From: CAWEWH01 sp963812775
GTDB lineage: Bacteria > Pseudomonadota > Alphaproteobacteria > Rhizobiales > Beijerinckiaceae
Direction: 5' to 3'
Assembly (NCBI GenBank): GCA_963812775.1
Contig: CAWEWH010000006.1
Coordinates: 116,807-180,806 of the forward strand
Length of the DNA: 64,000 bases
A program made the translations under genes and the position numbers. Shown here one piece after another: positions 1 through 8,802 of this stretch; the first letter of the stretch is position 1; each line of letters begins with the position of its first letter. The notes below the pieces were generated by a model that searched no databases, was not told the origin of the DNA, and was given only the letters and a program-made list of their open reading frames with translations.

Positions 1-455
1 GTCACGTGCTGGCGCGACGGCTGGTAACCGTAGGCCACCGAACGGGCAGCGCGATAGCGATAGGTCGGCGCGGCGTAGCCGTAGGAATAGCCTGGGGCGT
101 ACCCGTAATCCTCATCGTAGCTCGCATAGGCCGGCGCATAGCCGTAGCTGGGCGCGGCGCTATAGCCGTAGGAATAGGCTGGCGCATAGCCCTCGTCGTA
201 GGAGCCGGTATAGGCCGGCGCATAGCCGTATGAGCTGTAGCCGTACGGGCCAGCCCCGTAATAGCCGTAACCGGCATACGCGGATTGCGTGGCAAGCGCG
301 CCAAGCGTCAGCCCGGCCACGGCACCGATCCCGGCCGCCGCGAAGGCGCCGCCGCCGCGATGCCCGCGCCAAAACGCGTCAGCAGGCGCCGCAGTGACGG
401 CGACAAGCGAAAGCGCAGCAACGCTGGCAAGAAGAAGGCTCTTCGATCTCGACAT
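1..455 (-). CDS. Tyr/Gly-rich secreted protein, C-terminus cut by window edge
   Basis: The frame starts at an ATG at 455 and is still open at base 1, so about 151 residues are visible and the end is missing. The first ~27 residues are a signal peptide with a hydrophobic core (LLLASVAALSLVAV) and likely cleavage after APADA. Residues ~30-60 are Gly/Ala-rich; the rest is low-complexity Tyr/Gly/Ala/Pro made of units such as YGYAPAY and YSYGY. An exported structural or surface protein is inferred; no enzymatic motif is present. A smaller protein of the same composition lies at 43894-44187. No family function is claimed. Confidence 0.75.
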   Translation of the reverse strand, partial: MSRSKSLLLASVAALSLVAVTAAPADAFWRGHRGGGAFAAAGIGAVAGLTLGALATQSAYAGYGYYGAGPYGYSSYGYAPAYTGSYDEGYAPAYSYGYSAAPSYGYAPAYASYDEDYGYAPGYSYGYAAPTYRYRAARSVAYGYQPSRQHV

Positions 456-674
456 TTGATAACTCCAATTGTGGGGGGTCGATGTAGCAACCGCCCCCGT
501 GGCGAGATCGTTCCACTCGGCCGCCGGAATTCGGCTTGGATAGTTCGCTTTGGATCTTGCACGCACCTCCTCGCGCCAACCCAATCGGATTGGCCGCGGC
601 GGCGACCGCTCGACCATCGACATGGCTCTTTGAAGCGAGGTCTCGGGCGGAGCTCAGTCTCGCGCCACGACGGC

Positions 675-2054
675 TCACACGGCCGTCCGCAGGAGCTCGG
701 ACACGACGCGTTCCAGATCCTTCAGCGACGCGCAGGTGACAGCCCGGTCGCAATAGGGCGTGAGCCGCCGCATCTCGCTGTCGCCGATGCGCCAGAACTG
801 CTTTGGCTCGGGGTTGAGGAACAGCACGCGCCGCGCGCGCTCGTGCACCTTGTGCAAGATGTCGGCGCGCGGGTCGCTGAAGTTGGAGCGCGCGTCCCCG
901 AGGATCAGCACGGTGGTGCGGTGGTCGACGTCCGCCATGGCCAGCGCCTCGAAATCCGCGAAGGCCTCGCCGTAGTTCGAGGAGCCGCCATAGAGACGCA
1001 GCGCCTCCTCGGCCGCCTCCTCGATGTCCATCCTCTCGAATTGCGCGGTCACCTCGCCGAGCTTGCCCGAGAAGCAGAAGGAACGAACCTCCGGCAGCAC
1101 CTCCTGCACGCTGTAGAGGAACATCAGCAGGAAGCGCGCCACCGCGGCGACCGAGCCGGAGACATCGCACAGCGCCATGACCTTCGGGCGGTCGATCTTG
1201 GTTCGCTTCCACACCGTGTGGAACAGCAGCCCGTCGTGCTCGATGTTGGCGCGGATGGTGCGCCGGACGTCGAGGTGGCCGCGCCGGTCCACCTTGCGGC
1301 GACGCGAATGCAGCGCCACCAGGCGCTTGGCCATCTTGCGCACCAGCTCGCGCATCAGCTTGAGGTCGCGCATGTCGACATTGGACAGGCGGATCTGCTG
1401 CAGCACCTCCTCGCGCAGCTGGCGCCCGGTATTGGCGGTGAACAGCTGCAGCTGCTTCTCGACATAGTCGCGCACCTGCAGGCGCAGCGCTTCGCGCAGC
1501 TCTTCCAGCCGTTCGGCCCGGGCGCGGGCCGCCGCGTCGCCTGACGCAGCAAGCCCGTTTGTCAGTTGCTCGAGCCCGTCGAGCCCCATCGCCTCCATGA
1601 TGCGCCGCGCGTAGAGGCCGCGCTGGGTGAAGAAGCGGATGCGGTTGAGCTCGACCTGGCGGGCGGCCTCGGCAAGCGCCATCTGCAAGGCCGCCTGGTC
1701 GCCCCGCTCCAGCAGTGCGGCAAGATCGTCGGGCCCGCCGTCCGATCCCATGCCGCCGCTGCCGGGCATGCCGCCGGCATCGGCGCTCGGCGCCGCCGCG
1801 GCTTCTGGGGCCGCGGACGTGTCTTCCTTGCGGGTGAATTGCTCGAAGGCGAAGAAGCGGTCGAAGGTCGCCGCGAAGGCGTCCTTCTCGTCCTCGCTCT
1901 TGGCCAGCACCTGCGACAGCGCATGGCGCAAGACGTCGCGACGCTCGTAGCCGACGCGCTGCAGCACCGTGCCGGCATCGATCGATTCGGACGTTGAGAC
2001 GCGCACGTCGGCGGCCCGTAGCGCGCGGATGAAATCGGTCAGCGTTTCCGTCAC
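675..2054 (-). CDS. VWA domain-containing CoxE-like protein
   Basis: 459 residues. The C-terminal half carries a von Willebrand A/CoxE fold with a MIDAS-type DVSGS motif (ALCDVSGSV) and a later ILGDARSNF segment typical of the CoxE family; the N-terminal half is helical with an Ala/Gly/Pro linker. The GTG start overlaps the stop of the upstream MoxR ATPase gene (GTGA, 2051-2054), so the two are translationally coupled. MoxR-AAA plus VWA pairs act as chaperone-like machines inserting metals or remodelling partner enzymes; CoxD/CoxE do this for CO dehydrogenase. No CO dehydrogenase gene is in the window, so the client here is unknown. Confidence 0.9.
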   Translation of the reverse strand: MTETLTDFIRALRAADVRVSTSESIDAGTVLQRVGYERRDVLRHALSQVLAKSEDEKDAFAATFDRFFAFEQFTRKEDTSAAPEAAAAPSADAGGMPGSGGMGSDGGPDDLAALLERGDQAALQMALAEAARQVELNRIRFFTQRGLYARRIMEAMGLDGLEQLTNGLAASGDAAARARAERLEELREALRLQVRDYVEKQLQLFTANTGRQLREEVLQQIRLSNVDMRDLKLMRELVRKMAKRLVALHSRRRKVDRRGHLDVRRTIRANIEHDGLLFHTVWKRTKIDRPKVMALCDVSGSVAAVARFLLMFLYSVQEVLPEVRSFCFSGKLGEVTAQFERMDIEEAAEEALRLYGGSSNYGEAFADFEALAMADVDHRTTVLILGDARSNFSDPRADILHKVHERARRVLFLNPEPKQFWRIGDSEMRRLTPYCDRAVTCASLKDLERVVSELLRTAV

Positions 2055-3010
2055 ACCGTCGCCTTGGCCTTGGCCACCATGGTGGTCAGCTCGGCATCGA
2101 CGTTGTCGATGTCGTCCTGGAACTTCAACAGCACGTTGAGGGTGCGGCGCACCAGCTCGGCGTCGAGCTCGCGGGCGTGCAGCAGCACCAAGGTGCGGGC
2201 CCAGTCGATGGTCTCGCTGACGGCCGGGCGCTTCTTCAGTTCCAGCGTGCGCAGCCCCTGCACGAAGGCGACAAGCTGGTTCCGCAGCGCCGGCTCCGCG
2301 TCCGGCACGCGGGCGCGGATGATGCGGCGCTCGAGATCGCTTTCGGGGAAAGGAATGAACAGATGCAGGCAGCGACGCTTCAAGGCGTCGCCGATCTCGC
2401 GCGTGTTGTTGGAGGTCAGGAACACGAGCGGCGTCGAGCGCGCCTTGATGGTGCCGAGCTCGGGAATGGAGATCTGATAGTCGGACAAGACCTCGAGCAG
2501 GAAGGCCTCGAACTCGTCATCGGACTTGTCGATCTCGTCGATGAGCAGCACGGCGCCGTCCTTCGCCCACAGCGCCTTCAAGAGCGGGCGGGGCTCGAGG
2601 AACTCCTCGTTGAAGAAGGTGTCGTCGAACTCGTGCAGGCGGCCGATCGATTCCTTCAGGCCCTTGGCGCCAGCCAGCAGGTCGCCAAGCTTCTCCTTCA
2701 GGACCTGGGTATAAAGAAGCTGCTTGCCGTACTTCCATTCATAGAGGGCCTTGGCCTCGTCGAGGCCCTCGTAGCATTGCAGGCGGATCAGCGGCTTGCC
2801 TGTCAGCTGCGCGGTCGCCTTGGCGAGCTCCGTCTTGCCGACGCCGGCCGGACCTTCGATCAAGAGCGGCTTCTGCAACTGCTCGGCGAGGAAGATCGAG
2901 GTGGCGATCTGGGTGTTGCAGATATAGCCGCCCATCTCGAAGGCGCGGGCGATCGCGTCGATTGCCGCGGCCGGGCTCGCGGCTGCCGTCACGTCACGCT
3001 CATTCGCCAC
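2051..3010 (-). CDS. MoxR-family AAA+ ATPase
   Basis: About 319 residues from a GTG at 3010, chosen because GGGAG lies about 10 nt upstream; an alternative in-frame GTG is at 3055. Walker A is GPAGVGKTE, Walker B is VLLIDEIDKSD and sensor 1 is FLTSNN, all in the order expected for MoxR ATPases. Its stop overlaps the start of the VWA gene. In such pairs the ATPase drives conformational work on a client that the VWA partner recognises. The CoxD type is the closest named parallel. The genes upstream in the same direction encode an unknown protein, an acyl-CoA dehydrogenase and an amidase. Confidence 0.92.
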   Translation of the reverse strand: MANERDVTAAASPAAAIDAIARAFEMGGYICNTQIATSIFLAEQLQKPLLIEGPAGVGKTELAKATAQLTGKPLIRLQCYEGLDEAKALYEWKYGKQLLYTQVLKEKLGDLLAGAKGLKESIGRLHEFDDTFFNEEFLEPRPLLKALWAKDGAVLLIDEIDKSDDEFEAFLLEVLSDYQISIPELGTIKARSTPLVFLTSNNTREIGDALKRRCLHLFIPFPESDLERRIIRARVPDAEPALRNQLVAFVQGLRTLELKKRPAVSETIDWARTLVLLHARELDAELVRRTLNVLLKFQDDIDNVDAELTTMVAKAKATV

Positions 3011-3085
3011 GCTGCCGTCGCTCCCAGATCGATTGCCGTCTCCAGCCGGTACCACCCTTGCATGCGGGCGGCAACTTGGTGGCGC

Positions 3086-4117
3086 TCAATGGTCGTCATC
3101 CATTTCGCCGCCAGCCGCGTGGTCAGGCGTCTTGTCGAAGAAGGCGCGCCAGATTTCCAGTCGCGACGCCAGCTCGCCATTTTGAGCGAGCTCGTGCGTG
3201 CATGCGAGCTGCCGCAACGCCACGCGAGCCGCAGATCGGTGATGGCGGCTGTCCGGCAGGCGGAACGACTGGGCCTCGTTCTCCGCCTTGAAGCAGAGGA
3301 CGAGCCGGTTCTTCGTATCGACGAGATCGTCTCGGCCGAAGGCCTGCAAAAGCGTCTGGAACGCCGCATGGAGCGCGGCATCGAAACTTCGATCCTCGCC
3401 GAGCGGACCGATGATCGGATTGCCCGGATGCAGGTAGGCGCAGGGCGTGAGGCCATCGGGGATCGGCGTATTTGCGGAATGTGTGCGACCCGACTTGAGC
3501 AGCTTTGGCAAGACATGCGTGTGGGGGCCGGGCGGCGACGCGCCGCCAGTGTCCGGCCCGCCGATTTTCTGGAACACCTCGATGCGGCCGAGATGGGTGA
3601 TGGCAACCCGGTGCGGATGATGGCGCAGGATGGCCGCCATTGCGGGATTGGCGGCATCGAACAGGGAAAGGCCGACGCAGCGGCGCAGGACCTCCAGCAG
3701 CTCCGGATCGGATGTTCTGATGCAGAAGTCGCACTGTTCCGACCCGAGCCCCATGTCGAAGAGGACCGAGCGGCGATCATCCGGCCGAACGGCGGCGGCG
3801 TCGGGGCCAAGCTCGGTGAGCGTGCCCCTGCCCTGCCGCCTCGCATCCCGGCTCGGAAGGCACAAGGCGATACCGTGGTTCCACCGGTGCGGCTTTGCGC
3901 TCGGTGTCTCATAGGCGACCGGCCGGGACAGGCCGAGGCGCGCAGGGTCGAACGCGATGGCGCCGCGCGACGTGGCGCGCCGCAACACATCAGGCTGGTC
4001 GAGCAGCGCCGCTTCGTCCGCGTCGTGGTGGAACTCGGCGAGAGCCCCGAACCCTCCCATCGACCATCCCGCTGCGGGATCGGACAGGTAGCGTCGCACG
4101 ACGTTGACAAGATGCAT
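3086..4117 (-). CDS. conserved hypothetical protein, 343 aa
   Basis: An uninterrupted 343-codon frame with ATG at 4117 and no recognised catalytic domain. Visible features are a Cys pair in SEQCDFC, a basic/His segment HTHVLPKLLKSGRTH, an LHPGNP motif and an acidic C-terminus (GGEMDDDH). No signal peptide or membrane segment is seen, so a cytoplasmic protein is likely. It lies between the acyl-CoA dehydrogenase and the MoxR/VWA pair on the same strand, but a strong hairpin at 4191-4214 separates it from the dehydrogenase. It may be co-transcribed with moxR-VWA. Function is not assigned. Confidence 0.75.
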   Translation of the reverse strand: MHLVNVVRRYLSDPAAGWSMGGFGALAEFHHDADEAALLDQPDVLRRATSRGAIAFDPARLGLSRPVAYETPSAKPHRWNHGIALCLPSRDARRQGRGTLTELGPDAAAVRPDDRRSVLFDMGLGSEQCDFCIRTSDPELLEVLRRCVGLSLFDAANPAMAAILRHHPHRVAITHLGRIEVFQKIGGPDTGGASPPGPHTHVLPKLLKSGRTHSANTPIPDGLTPCAYLHPGNPIIGPLGEDRSFDAALHAAFQTLLQAFGRDDLVDTKNRLVLCFKAENEAQSFRLPDSRHHRSAARVALRQLACTHELAQNGELASRLEIWRAFFDKTPDHAAGGEMDDDH

Positions 4118-4190
4118 CGGCGTTGACCCCAGGCCTATTCACCATCCCTTGCGCCGCGCCCAGCGCCCCGATCGGCGGAAAGCGCAAGGC

Positions 4191-4214
4191 GCCCTCTCCC
4201 GCCCGGGAGAGGGC
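4191..4214. terminator. GC-rich hairpin between acyl-CoA dehydrogenase and the 343-aa gene
   Basis: GCCCTCTCCCG is followed almost directly by its reverse complement, and CAAG/CTTG extends the stem with a bulge. No long T-run follows on either strand, so termination is inferred. The CCCTCTCCC core is shared with the larger palindromic elements elsewhere in the window. Confidence 0.5.
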
Positions 4215-4254
4215 TTGCCGCGCCGACGCCCGGCCTCGTCACATTGGCCTGCCG

Positions 4255-5487
4255 CTACAGCAGCTCGCCGCCGGCCGCCAGCGCCGAGGTGCCGTGCTCC
4301 TTGTAGGCCTTGACGACGTTGCGGCCGACCTTCCAGCGATGCACCTCGTCGGGACCGTCGACGATGCGCTGCGAGCGCACCTGCGTGTACCAGCGCGCCA
4401 AGGGCGTGTCCTGGCTGTAGCCGAGGGCGCCGTGCAGCTGGATCGCCGTGTCGATGACCTTGTGGACCATGTTGGCGAGATAGACCTTGGCGATGGAATT
4501 CTCCTGGTTCAGGTCCATGCCCCTCTCGGCCTTGTAGGCGATGTGCAGCAGCATGAGGCGGCCGATATAGAGCTGGGTGGCGCAATCGGCCAGCATCCAC
4601 TGCACGCCCTGGCGATCGGAGATGAGCTGGCCAAAGGTCTTGCGCTGGGTGATGTGCTTCAGCGCCATGTCGAGGGCGCGTTGTGCCTTGGCGACGTTGT
4701 TCATGCCGTGGCGCAGCCGCCCGTAGGCGAGGCGATGCTGGCCCATGTTGAAGCCGTTGCCCTCGCCGCCGAGCAGGTTCTCGGCCGGCACGACGAGATC
4801 CTTGATGTCGATCTCGGCATGGCCGCCGCTGATCTTGTCGTGGTGCGGCCCTTCGATCGCCATGTTGGGCACGTTGCGCTTGATTTTGTAGCCGGGGTTG
4901 GGCAGCTCGACCAGGAAAGCCGAATATTGCTTGTGGCGCGGCGCCTCCGGGTCGGTCTTGGCCAGCACCATGGCGAGGTTGGCGACGCTGGCCGAGGACG
5001 AGAACCACTTCTCGCCATTGAGCACGTATTCGCTGTTGCCGCGCTTCTCGGCGCGCGTCTGCTGGCCGGTGGCGTCGGCGCCCGCCGCCTTCTCGGTCAT
5101 CGAGAAGCAGATGCGCTTGTCGCCGTTGATCAGCGGCTTCAGGAACTTCTCTTTCTGATGCGGCGTGCCGTGCTCGAGGATGGTGAGCATCGAGGCGTCG
5201 TCCGGCCCCTGCGTGTTCAGCGACAGCGGGCCGAGGAAGCTCTCGCCGAGCTCCATCTGCACGAGCGCGTTGGCGAGATGGCCGAGCCCCATGCCGCCAT
5301 ATTCCTTGGGAATGAACGGGCACCACAGGCCCTGCGAGCGCGCCTTCTTGCGCAACTTGCCGAGCACATCCTCGAACGGCTTGCCGTCCAGCTCCTTCTC
5401 GGCCGGGATGCACTCGTCATGAACCCATTGCCGCACTTTCTCGCGGACTGCCTTGGCTTCCGGTGGAATCTCGAAATCGATGGCCAT
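4255..5487 (-). CDS. acyl-CoA dehydrogenase family protein (ACAD10/11-like)
   Basis: 410 residues, the usual family length, with ATG at 5487 and AGGAAA upstream. The N-terminal helical domain is followed by the middle beta domain (CFSMTEKAAGADATG, then LNGEKWFSSSAS) and the C-terminal helical domain with KTFGQLISDRQG and IQLHGALGYSQDTPL. The C-terminal VDGPDEVHRWKVGR stretch is typical of the ACAD10/11-like branch. FAD-dependent alpha,beta-dehydrogenation of an acyl-CoA is expected; the substrate is unknown. The amidase gene ends 64 bases upstream on the same strand, and the peptide-binding protein lies beyond it, suggesting a shared catabolic operon. Confidence 0.93.
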   Translation of the reverse strand: MAIDFEIPPEAKAVREKVRQWVHDECIPAEKELDGKPFEDVLGKLRKKARSQGLWCPFIPKEYGGMGLGHLANALVQMELGESFLGPLSLNTQGPDDASMLTILEHGTPHQKEKFLKPLINGDKRICFSMTEKAAGADATGQQTRAEKRGNSEYVLNGEKWFSSSASVANLAMVLAKTDPEAPRHKQYSAFLVELPNPGYKIKRNVPNMAIEGPHHDKISGGHAEIDIKDLVVPAENLLGGEGNGFNMGQHRLAYGRLRHGMNNVAKAQRALDMALKHITQRKTFGQLISDRQGVQWMLADCATQLYIGRLMLLHIAYKAERGMDLNQENSIAKVYLANMVHKVIDTAIQLHGALGYSQDTPLARWYTQVRSQRIVDGPDEVHRWKVGRNVVKAYKEHGTSALAAGGELL

Positions 5488-5551
5488 GACGTTTCCTGCC
5501 TCTCTTTGTTTGCTGAAGATCTGGTCTCGTTGGATCGGGTGTCGGCTCGCC

Positions 5552-6946
5552 TCAATGGACTTGCCACATCGGCCACGGCCGCTGCAGCGGCCGCATCCTC
5601 TCGTAGGCGCGTGCCATCTGCAGCACGCCGAGATCGTCGAAGCGCTTGCCGATGATCTGCAGCCCGATGGGCAGCCCGTCCTCGGTGTAGCCGCAATTGA
5701 TGGAGGCGGCGGGCTGCTCCGACATGTTGAAGGGCAGCGTGAAGACGATGTGCTCGAAGGGCCGGCTCACGTCGTTGGTGGGGCACGGCAGCTCCGCCGC
5801 GAAGGCCGGCAGCGGCGCGGTCGGCGACAGCACGTAGTCGTAAGGCCGGCAGGCAGCAACGGCGGCGGCGCGTAGCGCCATGGTCTGGTTGAAGCCGTTG
5901 AAGGCCTCGAGGCCCGAGAGCTTGGCGCCCGTCTCCGCCCATCCCCGGATGAACGGCAGGATCTTTGCCCGCCGTACTTCGGCAAGACGCGAGATGTCCG
6001 CCCAGGCGCGGATGCGAAAGAAGTTGTCGACGCCGTCGAGCATGGCGCGGGTCTGGAACGGCTTCATCGCGTCCACATGGGCGCCGGCCGCCGCAAAGGC
6101 CTCGGCCGCCGCCGTCACGGCATCGCGCACCGCCGGCTCGACCGGCAGGCCGCAGCCGGCGTCGAGCATGAGGCCGATCTTCAGGCCGCGCAATTCGCGG
6201 TTGAGCTTGGTCCAGGCGATCGGCGTCGGCGGCAGGCTCATGAAGTCGCGCTCGTCCGGCAGCGCCAGCACGCTCATCAAGAGCGCGCTGTCCTTGACGG
6301 TCCGCGTCATCGGCCCGGCGACGCGGCCCACATAGGGCGGATCGATGGGCACGCGCCCGAGGCTCGGCTTCAGCCCGAAGATGCCGCACCAGCCCGCCGG
6401 GAGACGGACCGAGCCGCCGATGTCGGTGCCGACATGCAGCGGCCCGTAGCCGGCGACGGCGGCCGCCCCGGCGCCGGCGCTGGAGCCGCCGGGATTCTTG
6501 TCGAGGTTCCAGGGATTGCGCGTCAGCGGATGGAAGCTCGAGAGGCCGGACGACAGCATGCCGTAGTCGGGCATCGTGGTCTTGCTGAAGATGACGGCGC
6601 CCGCCTCGCGCACGCGCGCCGACGGCGGCGCGTCGGCCGGCATGGGCGCGAGCTCGCTGGCGCCGGTGCCGAGCGGCATCGGCACGCCGGCCGTCGCCAC
6701 GTTCTCCTTGATGCTGATGGGCACGCCATCGAGCGGGCCGACGGGATCGCCGCTCCGCCAGCGTGCCTCCGAGGCGCGGGCGGCGGCGCGCGCGCCCTCG
6801 GGGTCGAGCCAGTAGGTCGCCTTCAGGCTGGGCTCGCAGCGCTCGACCTGGCCGAGCACGTCCTCGATCACCTCGACGGGCGAGATCTCCTTCTTGGCGT
6901 AGCGCTCGAGGAGATCGCGCGCCGTCAGCTGATTGAGCTCACCCAA
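5552..6946 (-). CDS. amidase signature family hydrolase
   Basis: 464 residues from a TTG at 6946, only four bases after the stop of the binding-protein gene; GGGAG overlapping that stop supports this start. The Ser-cisSer-Lys machinery is visible: Lys in GVPISIKENVA, the Gly/Ser-rich loop NPGGSSAGAGAA, and the nucleophile region GTDIGGSVR. It should hydrolyse an amide or similar carbonyl-nitrogen bond in the cytoplasm. Tight coupling to an ABC peptide-type binding protein and to an acyl-CoA dehydrogenase suggests use of an imported amide or short peptide-like compound, but the substrate cannot be read from sequence. Confidence 0.92.
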   Translation of the reverse strand: MGELNQLTARDLLERYAKKEISPVEVIEDVLGQVERCEPSLKATYWLDPEGARAAARASEARWRSGDPVGPLDGVPISIKENVATAGVPMPLGTGASELAPMPADAPPSARVREAGAVIFSKTTMPDYGMLSSGLSSFHPLTRNPWNLDKNPGGSSAGAGAAAVAGYGPLHVGTDIGGSVRLPAGWCGIFGLKPSLGRVPIDPPYVGRVAGPMTRTVKDSALLMSVLALPDERDFMSLPPTPIAWTKLNRELRGLKIGLMLDAGCGLPVEPAVRDAVTAAAEAFAAAGAHVDAMKPFQTRAMLDGVDNFFRIRAWADISRLAEVRRAKILPFIRGWAETGAKLSGLEAFNGFNQTMALRAAAVAACRPYDYVLSPTAPLPAFAAELPCPTNDVSRPFEHIVFTLPFNMSEQPAASINCGYTEDGLPIGLQIIGKRFDDLGVLQMARAYERMRPLQRPWPMWQVH

Positions 6947-6950
6947 GCGG

Positions 6951-8444
6951 CTACTCCCAGGACAGCGCCGAAACGTCGTTGGCGAAGATCGGCGAGTCCT
7001 TCCACAATCCCTTGAGCTTGGCGTTGGCAACGTTGATCTGCGGCAACTGGAACAGGAAGACGTTGACCGAGTCGGTGGCGATCATGCGTTGCGCGTCGCC
7101 GAGGAGCTTCAATTTCATCTCCTCGTCGGGCGTCTTGGCGATCTTGGCCATGAGATCGCGGAAGGGCTGCGAGTCGTAGTGGAAATAGTAGTTGGGATTG
7201 GCGTAGGCGGTGACGAGATCCATCGGCTCGACGTGGCTGATGATGGTCAGGTCGAAATTGCCCTTGAAGGTGCCCGACAGCCACTGCGCCCACTCGACGT
7301 TCTCGATCTTGGCGTTGATGCCGACGGCACGCAGTTGCTCGGCGATGACCTCGCCGCCGCGCCGGGCATAGTTGGGCGGCGGCAAGGTGAGCGTCACTTC
7401 GAGCGGCGTCTTGACACCCGCCTCCTGCAACAGCGCCTTGGCCTTGCCGGCGTCGTGCGGGTACATGCCGGTGAGGTCGATATAGCCTGGATCGATCGGC
7501 ACGTAGTGGCTGCCGATGGGCGTGCCGAAGCCGTTCATGGCGCCGTCGATGATGGCCTTGCGGTCCACCGCGTGCGCGAGGGCGCGGCGCACGCGCGGGT
7601 CATCGAACGGCTTCTTGGTGTTGTTGATGGCGAGGATGGTCTTGCCCTCGGTGCCGCCCATGGTGAGCGCAAAGCGCTGATCGGCCTTGAATTGCGGCAC
7701 GCTCTGGTAGGAGCCGAAACGCGGGAAGGCGTCCACGTCGCCGGCGAGCAGCGCCGCCACCTGGGCGGCGGCATCGCTGATGAAGCGGAACGTCACCTTG
7801 TTGATCTTGATTTTTGCCGCGTCACGGAAGCCGTCCCACTTGACGAGGGTCACCGACGAGCCCTTGGCCCAGTTCTCCAATTTGTACGGGCCGGTGCCGA
7901 CCGGAGTGGTGGCGGTGGTGGCGGCCGACTTCTCGTTGAGGATGACGGCGGTGTTGAAGCCGAGCCGGAAGAGGAAGTCCGGGTTCGGATCGTTGAGGGT
8001 GAGGACGACGGTTGCGGGGTCGGGAGCCTCGACCTTGAAGGTTCCGAGGAAGGCCTTGTCCTTGTTGCTCGACTTCTCGTTGCCGCCGCGCTCGAAGGAG
8101 AATTTCACGTCCGCCGAGGTGAGCGGGTCGCCGTTCTGAAATTTCACCCCCTGGCGCAGCTTGAACGTGTAGGTCTTGAGGTCGGGCGAGATGGTCCAGC
8201 CCTCGGCGAGCAGCGGCGTGACCTTGCCGTCGGCGTTGATCTTGGTGAGGCCCTCCAGGACGTTGAAGTGCGTCACCTCGCCGATGGCGGCGGCGGCGGC
8301 GCTCGTCGGATCGAGGCCCGGCGGCTCGAGCCCCATGCCGATGACGACGCTGTCCTTCTTGCCCTGCGCGGCAGCGGGACCGGTGAAGCCGGGCGCCAAG
8401 GCCAGCGCCAGGCCGGCGAGCAACAGCGACAATTTTCTGAACAT
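6951..8444 (-). CDS. ABC transporter substrate-binding protein, family 5 (peptide/nickel type)
   Basis: 497 residues with ATG at 8444 and GGAGAG upstream; the longer frame to 8540 adds an unlikely N-terminus. The signal peptide is MFRKLSLLLAGLALALAPG with cleavage near AAAQG. The mature protein shows the SBP_bac_5 pattern: GLEPPGLDP, LLAEGWTISPDLKTYTFKLR, LTSADVKFSFER and a C-terminal QLPQINVAN segment. It should deliver a peptide or similar solute to a DppBCDF-type permease. Such a permease is encoded at 10078-13699 on the same strand, separated by a CoA-transferase gene on the opposite strand. The amidase gene follows immediately and is translationally coupled. Confidence 0.92.
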   Translation of the reverse strand: MFRKLSLLLAGLALALAPGFTGPAAAQGKKDSVVIGMGLEPPGLDPTSAAAAAIGEVTHFNVLEGLTKINADGKVTPLLAEGWTISPDLKTYTFKLRQGVKFQNGDPLTSADVKFSFERGGNEKSSNKDKAFLGTFKVEAPDPATVVLTLNDPNPDFLFRLGFNTAVILNEKSAATTATTPVGTGPYKLENWAKGSSVTLVKWDGFRDAAKIKINKVTFRFISDAAAQVAALLAGDVDAFPRFGSYQSVPQFKADQRFALTMGGTEGKTILAINNTKKPFDDPRVRRALAHAVDRKAIIDGAMNGFGTPIGSHYVPIDPGYIDLTGMYPHDAGKAKALLQEAGVKTPLEVTLTLPPPNYARRGGEVIAEQLRAVGINAKIENVEWAQWLSGTFKGNFDLTIISHVEPMDLVTAYANPNYYFHYDSQPFRDLMAKIAKTPDEEMKLKLLGDAQRMIATDSVNVFLFQLPQINVANAKLKGLWKDSPIFANDVSALSWE

Positions 8445-8570
8445 GGAAACTCTCCGCGGACGGGGATTTCGCAATCTACACGCCTTTGGCAGCGGGAAAC
8501 AATCGCCAAGCGCATCCGCGCATGACGGCACGGCATTCAACGTATCTCGCGATGCGCAAAGGGGACTGAT

Positions 8571-8692
8571 CCCTCCCCTTCAGGGGAGGGTGGCGCGCCG
8601 CACTCGCGGCGCGCCGGGTGGGGTCGCGAATCTTCGACCAATGCGACCCCCTCCGGCCGCGCTCCGCGCGGCCACCTCCCCCTAGAGGGGGA
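8571..8692. repeat. intergenic palindromic element, copy A
   Basis: Outer hairpins (CCCTCCCCTTCAGGGGAGGG on the left, CCTCCCCCTAGAGGGGGAGG on the right) flank two inner GC-rich stems and a long-range GGTGGGGTCGC/GCGACCCC pairing. The architecture matches copies at 9953, 13828 and 16423. It sits between the divergent binding-protein and CoA-transferase genes. Confidence 0.7.
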
Positions 8693-8802
8693 GGATCAGA
8701 GCCGTATCGATATCGCTTTGGACGGCAAGGGCTCCGAGCGGTGGCGCCGTTGCCCCCTGCGCCCTATGGTCCGCAACACATGAAAATCGTGAGGAGCGCA
8801 CA

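Noticed and set aside
285..1544. 419-codon plus-strand frame
   Set aside because: Antisense to the VWA protein gene and the signal peptide of the Tyr-rich protein; composition is typical of a shadow frame.
675..3010. CO dehydrogenase maturation genes coxD/coxE
   Set aside because: MoxR/VWA pairs serve many clients and no coxSML genes are present, so symbols were not given.
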